A stretch of 11,766 nucleotides of DNA from Lachnospiraceae bacterium (GCA_900755865.1 CAAEHZ010000015.1:1-11766), one strand, 5' to 3'; positions 1 through 5,779 are shown, counted from the stretch's first letter. Numbers and translations are program-made. Notes: generated by a model from the letters alone, not told the origin.

Positions 1-447
1 AAACAGAACCGTATAGCCAATCCCCGCTGCTGCGCCCTCTGTAATATGAAACGCCGGACTTTCCGAAAAAGCTCCAAGCAGAATCAATAACACCGGACTC
101 AGAATGCACAATGTGGTTGCATTTGCAATCATGGGCGCCGCCTTTTTCTTTGTATTCAAATATTCATTTGCCTCTTCCATTGTCACCAGATGCAGAGATT
201 CCTCCAGTTCATTTTGGGAATCATACCCAGCCTCCCTGTTTTCCGGCTCCATTTCATCCTTCAGCAAATAGTCTGTGCTTACCCCAAAGAGATTGGCAAG
301 CTGAATGACCTTTTGCAAATCCGGCACGGAACCGGCGCTCTCCCATTTTGAAACGGCCTGTCTGGAAACACCGAGCCGTTCTGCCAGTTCTTCCTGTGAC
401 CATCCATTCTTTTTTCTTTCTTCCGTAATCTTGTCTGCTAATATCAT
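1..447 (-). CDS. XRE-family regulator with membrane C-terminus (partial, 3' end outside window)
   Basis: The visible 149 residues begin with a Cro/C1-type helix-turn-helix (about residues 1-63, including WSQEELAERLGVSRQAVSKW) and a typical family ending of that domain, GVSTDYLLKDE. An acidic linker follows (about 65-97, containing VTMEEANEYLNTKKKA). Then comes a hydrophobic segment (about 107-126, IANATTLCILSPVLLILL), and another begins near 139 as the gene runs off the window. The fold predicts a DNA-binding repressor tethered to the membrane or carrying a membrane sensor, as is common in Clostridia. Two in-frame ATGs lie two codons apart, at 453 and 447. I chose 447 because the GGGAG ribosome site is 7 nt from it but almost touches the one at 453, and because homologues typically begin MILADK. 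The gene is separated from the upstream acetyltransferase by about 120 bp. Target and ligand are unknown. Confidence 0.88.
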   Translation of the reverse strand, partial: MILADKITEERKKNGWSQEELAERLGVSRQAVSKWESAGSVPDLQKVIQLANLFGVSTDYLLKDEMEPENREAGYDSQNELEESLHLVTMEEANEYLNTKKKAAPMIANATTLCILSPVLLILLGAFSESPAFHITEGAAAGIGYTVLF

Positions 448-569
448 CAGCATTCTCCCTTCTGTTTTGATAAGCCAATTCTATCCCTTTTCGTAGTTGC
501 AGGCTACCATGTCTGCCTTTCAATTTATCAACCAGCAGTTGCATTTCATGTTTACGGCACCTGACATTG

Positions 570-1310
570 CTATATTCCTGCAAGTTTCAGGAACTTCTTA
601 TCCGACTGGATTGCCTGGGTCAGAAACCTGCCATCCCGAAACAGCGCATAGGTTGTAACCGGTGCCGGTACATTCCGGGCATCCTCTTTACTGGTAATAT
701 GAATCACCTTCAGCGGAATATTATGTTCCCTTGCCACTTCTTCCACCCGCGGCACCCAATAATATGTAAAAGGGCACTGGTCCGTATAATAGAGGACAAA
801 GCCTCTCTCCTTTACCTCCGGCTTTTTCGCACATTCCATAAACTTCGGTGGCTCTGCGTCAGGTTCAAGCGGCAGATAGTAAAGGGCAATTCCGCAATCT
901 GATGTATCCGCAGCCATAAAACCATGGTGGGAAAGGAACTTGGCATCAGCCAGAAACTCCCGTTTTCTCCCTTCCGATGATAAAATGCAGATTCCCCTTC
1001 GCCCCTGTTCTCCCGCATCACGAATACATTCCGCCAACAGGTCATTTGAATAACCGTGCCCCTTCATAGAACCAGAAACCCACAGACAGTTTATATACAG
1101 GTATCCGTCCGCCTGAATCGGCACCCACGCATTCTCTGCCGGAATATACTCAATAAAACATTTCCCCCGCTCTTCACTCCGGTAAAACACAAGCCCTTCC
1201 TCAAAGCGCTTCTTCATCCATTCCTTTTTGGCTGTACTTTGCTTACCGGACATGGCACAGCAAATATGCTCCCTGTCAATATTTTCTTCTGTGATTCTGA
1301 TATAGTTCAT
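570..1310 (-). CDS. yoaP: YoaP-like GNAT acetyltransferase with thioredoxin-like C-terminal domain
   Basis: This 246-residue cytosolic protein resembles Bacillus YoaP. Residues about 36-147 look like a GNAT N-acetyltransferase: a core strand at 68-77, then an acetyl-CoA pyrophosphate-loop-like segment, SGSMKGHGYSNDLL, near 79-92. Residues about 168-246 form the YoaP-type C-terminal part, with a thioredoxin-like opening, FVLYYTDQCPFTYYW, and the pattern VPAPVTTYALFRDGRFL. The cysteine motif is CPFT, so the second Cys of a redox CxxC pair is absent. This argues against dithiol chemistry. The ATG at 1310 has a strong upstream site (GAAGGGG, 6 nt spacing). The acceptor substrate cannot be read from the sequence. 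The gene follows the XRE gene by about 90 bp but has its own motif-bearing upstream region, so it may be separately transcribed. Family identity is good; the biological role is open. Confidence 0.85.
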   Translation of the reverse strand: MNYIRITEENIDREHICCAMSGKQSTAKKEWMKKRFEEGLVFYRSEERGKCFIEYIPAENAWVPIQADGYLYINCLWVSGSMKGHGYSNDLLAECIRDAGEQGRRGICILSSEGRKREFLADAKFLSHHGFMAADTSDCGIALYYLPLEPDAEPPKFMECAKKPEVKERGFVLYYTDQCPFTYYWVPRVEEVAREHNIPLKVIHITSKEDARNVPAPVTTYALFRDGRFLTQAIQSDKKFLKLAGI

Positions 1311-1320
1311 ATTAATCCCC

Positions 1321-1355
1321 TTCGATAAAAAACACTTTATCTCTATTTCGGCTAA
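1321..1355 (-). promoter_or_regulatory. Shared motif pair upstream of the YoaP-like gene
   Basis: Read on the minus strand, TTAGCCGAAATA (1355-1344) is followed by TTTTATCGAA (1330-1321) just ahead of the ribosome site. The same 12-mer and 10-mer, in the same order, precede the XRE gene at 1716-1705 and 1696-1687. The gap between the two motifs is 13 bp here and 8 bp there. Neither is an obvious -35/-10 hexamer pair, so an operator or leader element is more likely than a core promoter. The role is inference. Confidence 0.4.
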
Positions 1356-1400
1356 TTGTCCATGCTCAGGCAGCTAATATGCAAAAAAGCAAAATACCAA

Positions 1401-1673
1401 TCATTTTTCACCTTTCTTTATTATCATTCCCATTCCATCCGCTAACCTTTTCCATAAATTGACAGAAGGATTTCTTGTTCCATTTTCAAGTTTACTTATA
1501 TCCGCCTGATTAATTCCTGTACGCTCAGCAAGTTCTTTTTGCGTCATATTCTGTGATATTCTTGCATCTACGATAGCTCTTATTACATCCATCTCTGGCT
1601 GAATAGCTTCATATTCTTTTTTAAATTCTTCATCCTGTAGCTGCCGTGAAAGCATATCATCAAATGTTTTCAT
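1401..1673 (-). CDS. XRE/HigA-type antitoxin-like transcriptional regulator, no adjacent toxin
   Basis: This 90-residue protein has a helical N-terminus (MKTFDDMLSRQLQDEEFKKE) and a Cro/C1 helix-turn-helix at about 33-80 (ISQNMTQKELAERTGINQAD, then ISKLENGTRNPS). This layout is typical of antitoxins that pair with a RelE/HigB-type RNase toxin, where the toxin gene usually sits immediately upstream. Here the upstream neighbour is a Nudix hydrolase 62 bp away, and neither intergenic gap can encode a toxin, so it appears to be an orphan. The C-terminus (RLADGMGMIIKKGEK) is slightly shorter than usual for the family. The start at 1673 is supported by AAAGGTGA about 6 nt upstream. Antitoxins of this family usually repress their own promoter, which fits the inverted repeat just upstream. 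It could instead be a stand-alone regulator. Confidence 0.82.
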   Translation of the reverse strand: MKTFDDMLSRQLQDEEFKKEYEAIQPEMDVIRAIVDARISQNMTQKELAERTGINQADISKLENGTRNPSVNLWKRLADGMGMIIKKGEK

Positions 1674-1686
1674 CCTTTATCACCTT

Positions 1687-1743
1687 TTCGATAAAATCAA
1701 TTCATATTTCGGCTAACTTCTAATCCGGTTGCATTTTAGCCGA
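1687..1743 (-). promoter_or_regulatory. Inverted repeat and motif pair upstream of the XRE gene; possible operator
   Basis: TCGGCTAA (1709-1716) and TTAGCCGA (1736-1743) form a perfect 8-bp inverted repeat separated by 19 bp. The outer arm includes the stop codon of the Nudix gene. The inner arm belongs to the TTAGCCGAAATA motif that recurs upstream of the YoaP-like gene. On the minus strand TTTTATCGAA follows at 1696-1687. No T-tract follows the repeat, so it is not a classical terminator. A binding site for the XRE protein encoded next to it is plausible but inferred. Confidence 0.42.
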
Positions 1744-2149
1744 GATATATCATCCCCTCAGCTATCCTCTCCACCAAAGCAACATCCGCAGACAGCCATT
1801 CCACATCCCTAAGCTGTTCCCTCGTCAGCCACCTTGCATCCTCATGCTCTTTTAGCACCAGATTCCCTTTCCCTATCTCACACCAAAAGCAATCCATAGA
1901 AAGATGGAATGCAGGATAGTCATATTCCACTCTTTCCAAAAGCTCTCCCACGATGATTTCCGTATCAAGTTCCTCCATGATTTCCCGCTTTAGCGCCTGT
2001 TCCGGTGTTTCGCCCTCTTCTATTTTTCCACCCGGGAACTCCCATCCGTCCTTAAATTCTCCATATCCTCTCTGCGTTGCGAAAATAACAGGTTCTCCCG
2101 CTTCATTCACCGACCTTATGACAGCCGCCGCTACTCTGATTGTTTTCAT
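1736..2149 (-). CDS. Nudix hydrolase, MutT-like (deoxy)nucleoside triphosphate pyrophosphohydrolase
   Basis: This 137-residue single-domain Nudix protein carries the box G-x5-E-x7-R-E-U-x-E-E at residues 41-60 (GKIEEGETPEQALKREIMEE). The last two box positions are D62-T63 instead of Gly-hydrophobic, a variation seen in MutT-like enzymes that read EELDTE. Family members hydrolyse (d)NTPs, including oxidised ones, to NMP and pyrophosphate using divalent metal held by the box glutamates. The opening MKTIRVAAAVI and the WEFPGG before the box are also typical. The frame extends to a GTG at 2173, but I prefer the ATG at 2149: GGAG lies about 7 nt upstream and MKTIRVAAAVI is the expected first beta strand. 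It starts 49 bp after the upstream membrane protein ends, so co-transcription is possible. The exact substrate is not readable. Confidence 0.93.
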   Translation of the reverse strand: MKTIRVAAAVIRSVNEAGEPVIFATQRGYGEFKDGWEFPGGKIEEGETPEQALKREIMEELDTEIIVGELLERVEYDYPAFHLSMDCFWCEIGKGNLVLKEHEDARWLTREQLRDVEWLSADVALVERIAEGMIYLG

Positions 2150-2198
2150 GATTTTCTCCGTTTTCCTTCCCACTTTTATACAGCCACTTCCCTTGCTC

Positions 2199-3713
2199 CT
2201 ACCTCTCTGCAGCTACTTCCTTCACATACTCCCATGTCCTGCCCTTATCCTCTGATTCGTATAGACCGTTACAGAAGCCTTCCTCTCCATAATAATCTCC
2301 ATCTGCCCCCTGTCCGACTTCCATGTACAGCTTTCCATCCTCCTCATACACCCTTTCCGGCACCACGAAAGGATTATAGTAGGTTCCATCCGAAAGCTTC
2401 ACCTTAGCAGAAGGATATTCTATCTGTTCAAAGGTTCTGCCGCCATCCTCTGTCCGATAAAGGCTTCCGTAGGTTCCGGCACTGTAAGTCAGACAGGAAA
2501 ATCCAATCTGCCCGTCCTCCAAAAAGCTAATCCATTTCGCCCCTCCCCCACTGCCAAGATAAGGATTTGTGTTCACCATAACAACGCTCTTCCCATTATC
2601 CGCAGTGGCAATCAGCGCATAATAACTGCTGCCTAATGCCCTGTCAACCGGAATCATACGGTATTCTATCCCCTCCGCAGTCTGCCAGGTGCAGTCCGGC
2701 TCCAATGACAGATAAAAATTCAGGACTTCCTCCGATATTTCCGGTACTACAGATTCCCTAGAACCTTCCCCAGCATTTTCAGATTCTTCCGTTCCGACTT
2801 CGCTTTTATTCTTCCTGTAATTTTCCGCCAGCATCCTTTCTACAAAATCATACAAATCATTGTAGACACCGGCAATATTTTCCGCTGAAAAATCCTGCAT
2901 TTCAGGCAGCTGGTAGTCAAATACTTCCGCTCCATATCTGACTTTGACTGTCTGATAAAGTTCTTCATTTTCTCCATAGGGCAGCTTTTCCGTCACAGAA
3001 AGCAGCCAGTTTACAATATCCGAACAGAACCATTCCTTTTCCTCGCTGCTTGAAGAATTCATGGAAATGACCGGCACATAAACCACTTCTATTCCCCGCC
3101 CTTCTTCCTCGTACTCATGCGCCCGGTTTCTTCCTGCAAAATAGGCATCCGTCAAATAACGGTAATATTCCATCCGGTAATTATCACGCATCAGCAAATC
3201 ATTCTGTACCAAGAAGGAAAACTCGCCCGTATCGCAGGAATAGAACTGCCCCGTTCTGCTGCCTGTCCGGATATTGCCATAACGTTTTTCCATTTCCGTC
3301 CTTATCTGTTCCTCGCTGTAACCGGAAAATTCCTCTGTACCATCATACAGAATCTCCACTATCTCATCTTCCTGTTCGCTTCCCCTTAAAGTAACCTGTA
3401 CCCCTGCCAGCCCCCAGACAAGTTTCCAGTTTTCCTTTCCAAGCGTTGCTCCATCATCACGGATTTCAAAGGGAATCTTCCCTGTCACTTTTTCATCATA
3501 GCTGGCAATAATTCTCCCGTAGGTACTGCCAAAGGGCCATTCCGGTTCTCCCTTCATCTGCAATATCAGCCGACATCGTCCGTCCGGGGAAGTCTGTGTA
3601 TCAATCTCTGTGTATTTAAACCTCGTCACATACAGGAAACTTCCTGCCAGCAGAACAATCAGTCCTGCCAAAAATCCTATTACGAGAAGTCCTGTTTTTA
3701 CCTTATTTTTCAT
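2199..3713 (-). CDS. Membrane-anchored extracellular protein with two Asp-box (BNR-like) motifs
   Basis: This 504-residue protein has an N-terminal membrane segment (about 8-30) after a KNKVK lead, with no lipobox, so it is probably an uncleaved anchor with the rest outside the cell. Residues about 33-125 form a beta-rich domain (TSPDGRCRLILQMKGEPEWP region). The middle (about 130-300) is acidic and aromatic, then there is a short low-complexity linker (303-321). The C-terminal part (about 340-500) contains two Asp boxes, SLYRTEDGGRTF (417-428) and GLYESEDKGRTW (483-494), the S/T-x-D-x-G-x-T-F/W turn of beta-propeller sialidase and photosystem-assembly-like folds. Two boxes are too few to show a full propeller, and no sialidase catalytic residues are evident, so I call no enzyme activity. 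AAGGAG lies 5 nt before the ATG. The upstream 350 bp hold repeat copies A and C. Function unknown. Confidence 0.85.
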   Translation of the reverse strand: MKNKVKTGLLVIGFLAGLIVLLAGSFLYVTRFKYTEIDTQTSPDGRCRLILQMKGEPEWPFGSTYGRIIASYDEKVTGKIPFEIRDDGATLGKENWKLVWGLAGVQVTLRGSEQEDEIVEILYDGTEEFSGYSEEQIRTEMEKRYGNIRTGSRTGQFYSCDTGEFSFLVQNDLLMRDNYRMEYYRYLTDAYFAGRNRAHEYEEEGRGIEVVYVPVISMNSSSSEEKEWFCSDIVNWLLSVTEKLPYGENEELYQTVKVRYGAEVFDYQLPEMQDFSAENIAGVYNDLYDFVERMLAENYRKNKSEVGTEESENAGEGSRESVVPEISEEVLNFYLSLEPDCTWQTAEGIEYRMIPVDRALGSSYYALIATADNGKSVVMVNTNPYLGSGGGAKWISFLEDGQIGFSCLTYSAGTYGSLYRTEDGGRTFEQIEYPSAKVKLSDGTYYNPFVVPERVYEEDGKLYMEVGQGADGDYYGEEGFCNGLYESEDKGRTWEYVKEVAAER

Positions 3714-3789
3714 ACTTTCTCCTTTTATCCTAAATCATCCTGATAACCCGCAATCCGGCAGCTTTCCCGTCAATAGTGACATGCCATTT

Positions 3790-3890
3790 TATACTAATGC
3801 TCATTTCCGTACGCGCTCCCTGTGCATCTCGAGTTTGTGTCAAGTGCATGCAGACACAAATCTCGCGTGCAAAAATTTTACTTTTTGTAC
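3790..3890 (-). repeat. Structured leader repeat, copy A
   Basis: The core at 3824-3869 matches 4894-4939 at 44 of 46 positions. It contains an arm pair CGAGTTTGTGTC (3830-3841) and GACACAAATCTCG (3853-3865), with TGCATGCA in the loop. Next to it a second, AT-rich hairpin pairs GTGCAAAAA (3867-3875) with TTTTTGTAC (3882-3890), including one G-U wobble. Similarity to copy B continues on the other side to about 3790, where the lipoprotein start codon ATG of copy B is replaced by ATA. Copy A therefore looks like a duplicated leader that has lost its original coding sequence. It now lies about 75 bp upstream of the Asp-box protein gene. Confidence 0.8.
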
Positions 3891-3970
3891 TATTATCTCA
3901 AAAAAAGAGATACTTTTCAACCAAGCATCTCCCTTCCCTGTTTCCTCATATTCTATTTCATTCAATCGCC

Positions 3971-4022
3971 ATTCTGCGCACTTCTTCCCGCATCCATGTT
4001 TGTGCCTGACTGGCACAGACAT
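3971..4022 (-). repeat. Structured leader repeat, diverged copy C
   Basis: The stretch ATTC-TGCGCACTTCT...GCATC at 3971-3994 closely matches copy B at 4873-4898. It is followed by a hairpin in the corresponding place: ATGTTTGTGCC (3996-4006), loop TGACT, GGCACAGACAT (4012-4022). This gives an 11-bp stem with one wobble. The stem sequence differs from copies A and B, yet pairing is kept. On the minus strand the tail reads into an ATG AAA TAG, as if the start region remained but the gene behind it was lost. Homology is clear in the tail and weaker in the stem. Confidence 0.6.
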
Positions 4023-4064
4023 AAACCTTACACATCGGAAGTATCTGAATCCAGCCTGTAAAAA

Positions 4065-4862
4065 TCAGTCCTGCTTATAAAATATAAAGCCCTGAGAGTT
4101 TCCGTAAAAATATCCCTCGCGGTATCCGGCAACGTAATATGCCAAAGGTCCTGCACCACGACCACTGATATAGATTGCCAGTTCCGGGCACAGCCCTCTT
4201 TTTGCCCGGTCAATTACTTCCCATTCATAAAGGGTATCGCCGTATTCATTCAGATAGGGAATATACACGTAGGCGCCTTCCTCACAAAGCCGGATAGCCT
4301 CCCCCATAACCGGGTCATACCATGTACCTGTGTAATCCTGATTCAGCGTTTCCTCAAAGTCATCAAAACCCGATGCATCCGTTGCCTCACAGGTTTTAGA
4401 AAAACTGTTGTATTCTTCCTCTGTTATCGGATGCGCTTCTCCGGTGACATCCACACTGCCATCCGTTTTTCCATCTACATTCTGCCCGGAATTTCCAGTC
4501 GTACTTCCAGTTGCGCTCGCTTCCGTACTTCCCTTCTCACTCCCAGACGCGCTCGCTTCCGTGTTTCCCTTCTCACTCCCAGACGCGCTCACTTCCGTAC
4601 TTCCCTTCTCACTTCCTGCCGCGCTTCCCTTCTCACTTCCAGACGCGCTCACTTCCGTACTTCCCTTCTCGCTTCCTGCCGTGCTTCCCTTCTCACTTCC
4701 AGTTGCGCTCGCCTCTATACTTTCTTTCTCGCTTTCCTCAGAAACTTCTATCTTCCCGGTACTCTCCACACTTCCAGTCGCATCCACACCTGCATCGCCG
4801 CAGGCAACCATGGTCAGACAAATCAAGCCCGTCAGGATTCCGGTTAAAATTCTTTTTTTCAT
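4065..4862 (-). CDS. Secreted lipoprotein with Ser/Gly/Glu/Lys tandem repeat stalk and C-terminal beta-rich domain
   Basis: This 265-residue protein starts with a lipoprotein signal peptide: MKKR, a hydrophobic core, then LTMVAC with Cys21 as the predicted lipidated residue (position -3 is Met, slightly atypical). Residues 22-118 are an extended, low-complexity stalk. Its 55-118 part is a tandem array of GSEKGST-type units. After a GNSGQNVDGKTDGS linker, a globular C-terminal domain (about 145-265) contains GTWYDPVMGEAIRL, YVYIPYLNEYGDTLYEWEV and a final GFIFYKQD. This aromatic, beta-rich pattern might be a small barrel (calycin/META-like), which is only a guess. The frame extends upstream to 4952, but those codons lie inside repeat copy B. 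The ATG at 4862 has GGAG 6 nt upstream and a perfect signal peptide. Likely tethered to the outer membrane leaflet with the stalk crossing the wall. Role unknown. Confidence 0.87.
   Translation of the reverse strand: MKKRILTGILTGLICLTMVACGDAGVDATGSVESTGKIEVSEESEKESIEASATGSEKGSTAGSEKGSTEVSASGSEKGSAAGSEKGSTEVSASGSEKGNTEASASGSEKGSTEASATGSTTGNSGQNVDGKTDGSVDVTGEAHPITEEEYNSFSKTCEATDASGFDDFEETLNQDYTGTWYDPVMGEAIRLCEEGAYVYIPYLNEYGDTLYEWEVIDRAKRGLCPELAIYISGRGAGPLAYYVAGYREGYFYGNSQGFIFYKQD
4509..4700 (-). repeat. Tandem repeat array inside lipoprotein stalk (24/36-bp units)
   Basis: Six in-frame units encode residues 55-118: GSEKGSTA (8), GSEKGSTEVSAS (12), GSEKGSAA (8), GSEKGSTEVSAS (12), GSEKGNTEASAS (12), GSEKGSTEASAT (12). 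The first four form a duplicated 20-residue (60-bp) super-unit. All unit lengths are multiples of three, so gain or loss of units would change stalk length without breaking the frame. The DNA copies are very similar, pointing to recent expansion. Confidence 0.9.
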
Positions 4863-4961
4863 ACTAATCTCCATTCCTGCGCACTTCTCCAACGCATCTC
4901 GAGTTTGTGTCAAGTGCGCGCAGACACAAATCTCGCGTGTGAAAAATTCCATTTTTCACAC
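4860..4961 (-). repeat. Structured leader repeat, copy B (5' leader of the lipoprotein gene)
   Basis: The core is at 4894-4939. Hairpin 1 pairs CGAGTTTGTGTC (4900-4911) with GACACAAATCTCG (4923-4935), around a loop containing the palindrome TGCGCGCA. Hairpin 2 is a perfect 11-bp stem, GTGTGAAAAAT (4937-4947) / ATTTTTCACAC (4951-4961), with loop TCC. On the minus strand the order is AT-rich hairpin, second hairpin, a purine-rich tail with the GGAG ribosome site, then the ATG of the lipoprotein at 4862. Compared with copy A, changes in the loop palindrome and in the AT-rich stem occur on both sides and keep pairing. Confidence 0.8.
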
Positions 4962-4990
4962 TGTTCTCCATTTCCTCGCATAGTTCCCCA

Positions 4991-5390
4991 TTATTTTAAT
5001 TTATGTTTCCAGCCACTTTTCCACTGCCGCCAAGAATACTCTGCATCTTCTATTTGTTTTTCTGCCTCTTTCTTCCCGGCAATAAAGAAATCATCATAAT
5101 CAGATTTTTCTCTCAAAAAAGAACTGTTTTTTATAATAACAGATAAACTTCTGTCCATAATTCCTTCTTTCAAAAATTCCTTATTAAAAAAAGGCAATTA
5201 CACCAGAATGTTTAGAAGAATCAAACCCTTTCATAATGTTAGCTGCACGCATCGCATGGAAAATCGCATAATAAGAACGATTCAAAGAGGTTTTATATTG
5301 TCCGATTTCAAGATTTCCGTCTGCCGCAGATAACATTTCTCTGGCTTTTTCCATCCGATACCCCGCCAGTTCCCTTAAGCTGCCTTCCAA
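4991..5390 (-). pseudogene. HEPN-domain protein, partner of MNT nucleotidyltransferase, broken by two frameshifts
   Basis: The first frame (5390 to the stop at 5184) reads MEGSLRELAGYRMEKAREML and later NRSYYAIFHAMRAANIMKG, typical of HEPN proteins. R-x6-H matches the HEPN RNase motif R-x(4-6)-H. It stops at a run of seven T (plus-strand A run 5186-5192). With six T the frame would continue as AFFNKEFLKEG, in the frame that runs to 4991. A second break lies near 5034-5036: adding one T to GAGTATTC restores EYFLAAVEKWLET and a stop at 5001, the normal HEPN ending. The restored protein would be about 130 residues, the usual size. The start is a TTG at 5390 with AGGAGG 10 nt upstream, and it overlaps the MNT gene by 16 bp. 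HEPN toxins cleave RNA and are neutralised by MNT partners. Here the toxin is probably inactive, unless these are sequencing errors. Confidence 0.8.
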
Positions 5391-5704
5391 AGAATAATTC
5401 CCTCCTTTTTAACATTTTGATAAAACGGCAAAATATTTCCCCACTTTTCCATTTTCTCTTCCTGAATATCAACAATGGAAAATACCCTGTCATATCGAAT
5501 ATCTAATTCTGCCGACCAACGAATAAACCGTTCCTTCGTAAAATTATCCATCTCACTTTTCATAATAATTGCAATATCTATATCACTATCCATTGTATCA
5601 TCATTTCTGGCAACTGAACCATACAGTATAATTGACAAAATATTATCTGCAAAAATATCTAACAATCCATGAACCAAATCTTCCTTCATCATATTCGTGA
5701 GCAT
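5375..5704 (-). CDS. MNT-type minimal nucleotidyltransferase (antitoxin of HEPN/MNT pair)
   Basis: This 109-residue protein is a minimal nucleotidyltransferase of the MNT group. The catalytic signature is GSVARNDDTMDSDIDIAII: Gly-Ser, ten residues, then Asp-x-Asp, as in the pol-beta fold G-S-x10-D-x-D. The third carboxylate is probably D78 in YDRVFSIVDI. In characterised HEPN/MNT systems the MNT protein adenylylates the HEPN toxin near its active site and so blocks it. The length is normal and the frame intact, while the partner gene is broken. The ATG at 5704 is preceded by GGGGTG about 6 nt away. A good promoter sits 45-75 bp upstream, and the 3' end overlaps the HEPN start by 16 bp, so the two were translationally coupled. 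Function of the orphaned antitoxin, if any, is unclear. Confidence 0.92.
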   Translation of the reverse strand: MLTNMMKEDLVHGLLDIFADNILSIILYGSVARNDDTMDSDIDIAIIMKSEMDNFTKERFIRWSAELDIRYDRVFSIVDIQEEKMEKWGNILPFYQNVKKEGIILWKAA

Positions 5705-5749
5705 AATATCACCCCGTCTTTCACCAGATTACCTTTTACTGTTATGTAT

Positions 5750-5778
5750 ATTATATCTCAGCTTTCCTCTCTTCACAA
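5750..5778 (-). promoter_or_regulatory. Sigma-A-type promoter for the MNT/HEPN genes
   Basis: On the minus strand TTGTGA (5778-5773) and TATAAT (5755-5750) are separated by exactly 17 bp. The -10 is a perfect consensus and the -35 matches at four of six positions. A start site near 5743 would give a leader of about 40 nt. It lies directly after the T-tract of the terminator of the preceding operon, so the pair is an independent unit. Confidence 0.75.
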
Positions 5779-5779
5779 C

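Larger units (their letters stand above)
3714..4064. other. Repeat-bearing intergenic region between lipoprotein and Asp-box protein
   Basis: This 351-bp gap contains no credible gene. It holds structured repeat copy A (3790-3890), diverged copy C (3971-4022) and a small hairpin with a seven-A loop (TATCTC 3894-3899 / GAGATA 3907-3912). No terminator with a T-tract is visible after the lipoprotein stop codon. The minus-strand TATAAA near 3786-3791 resembles a -10 box, but no matching -35 lies at the right distance. Confidence 0.7.

Noticed and set aside
254..583. A 109-codon minus-strand open frame overlapping the XRE gene start
   Set aside because: It is the wrong frame of the XRE gene: the frame beginning at 447 gives a textbook helix-turn-helix protein, while this one gives low-quality basic sequence.
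1709..1743. Inverted repeat TCGGCTAA/TTAGCCGA as terminator of the Nudix gene
   Set aside because: The loop is 19 nt and no T-tract follows; a protein-binding site fits better.
2150..2173. GTG start for the Nudix gene at 2173
   Set aside because: The ATG at 2149 has a well-spaced GGAG site and begins with the conserved first strand; the extra eight residues are not family-like.
3894..3912. Hairpin TATCTC-A7-GAGATA as a terminator of the lipoprotein gene
   Set aside because: The stem is only 6 bp and AT-rich, and no T-tract follows on the minus strand.
4509..4700. CRISPR-like array
   Set aside because: Units are contiguous, in frame and encode a Ser/Gly/Glu repeat; there are no unique spacers and no cas genes.
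4900..4925. Perfect TTGACA on the minus strand inside repeat copies A and B as a -35 box
   Set aside because: No TATAAT-like hexamer follows at 16-18 bp in either copy (GGAGAA or GGAGCG instead).
4863..4952. Longer lipoprotein start at 4952
   Set aside because: The added codons are the translation of structured repeat copy B and would bury the signal peptide; the ATG at 4862 has a good ribosome site.
4408..4983. Plus-strand frames of Ser/Leu/Pro-rich repeats opposite the lipoprotein
   Set aside because: The repetition is simply the complement of the lipoprotein stalk repeat; the minus frame has the signal peptide and ribosome site.
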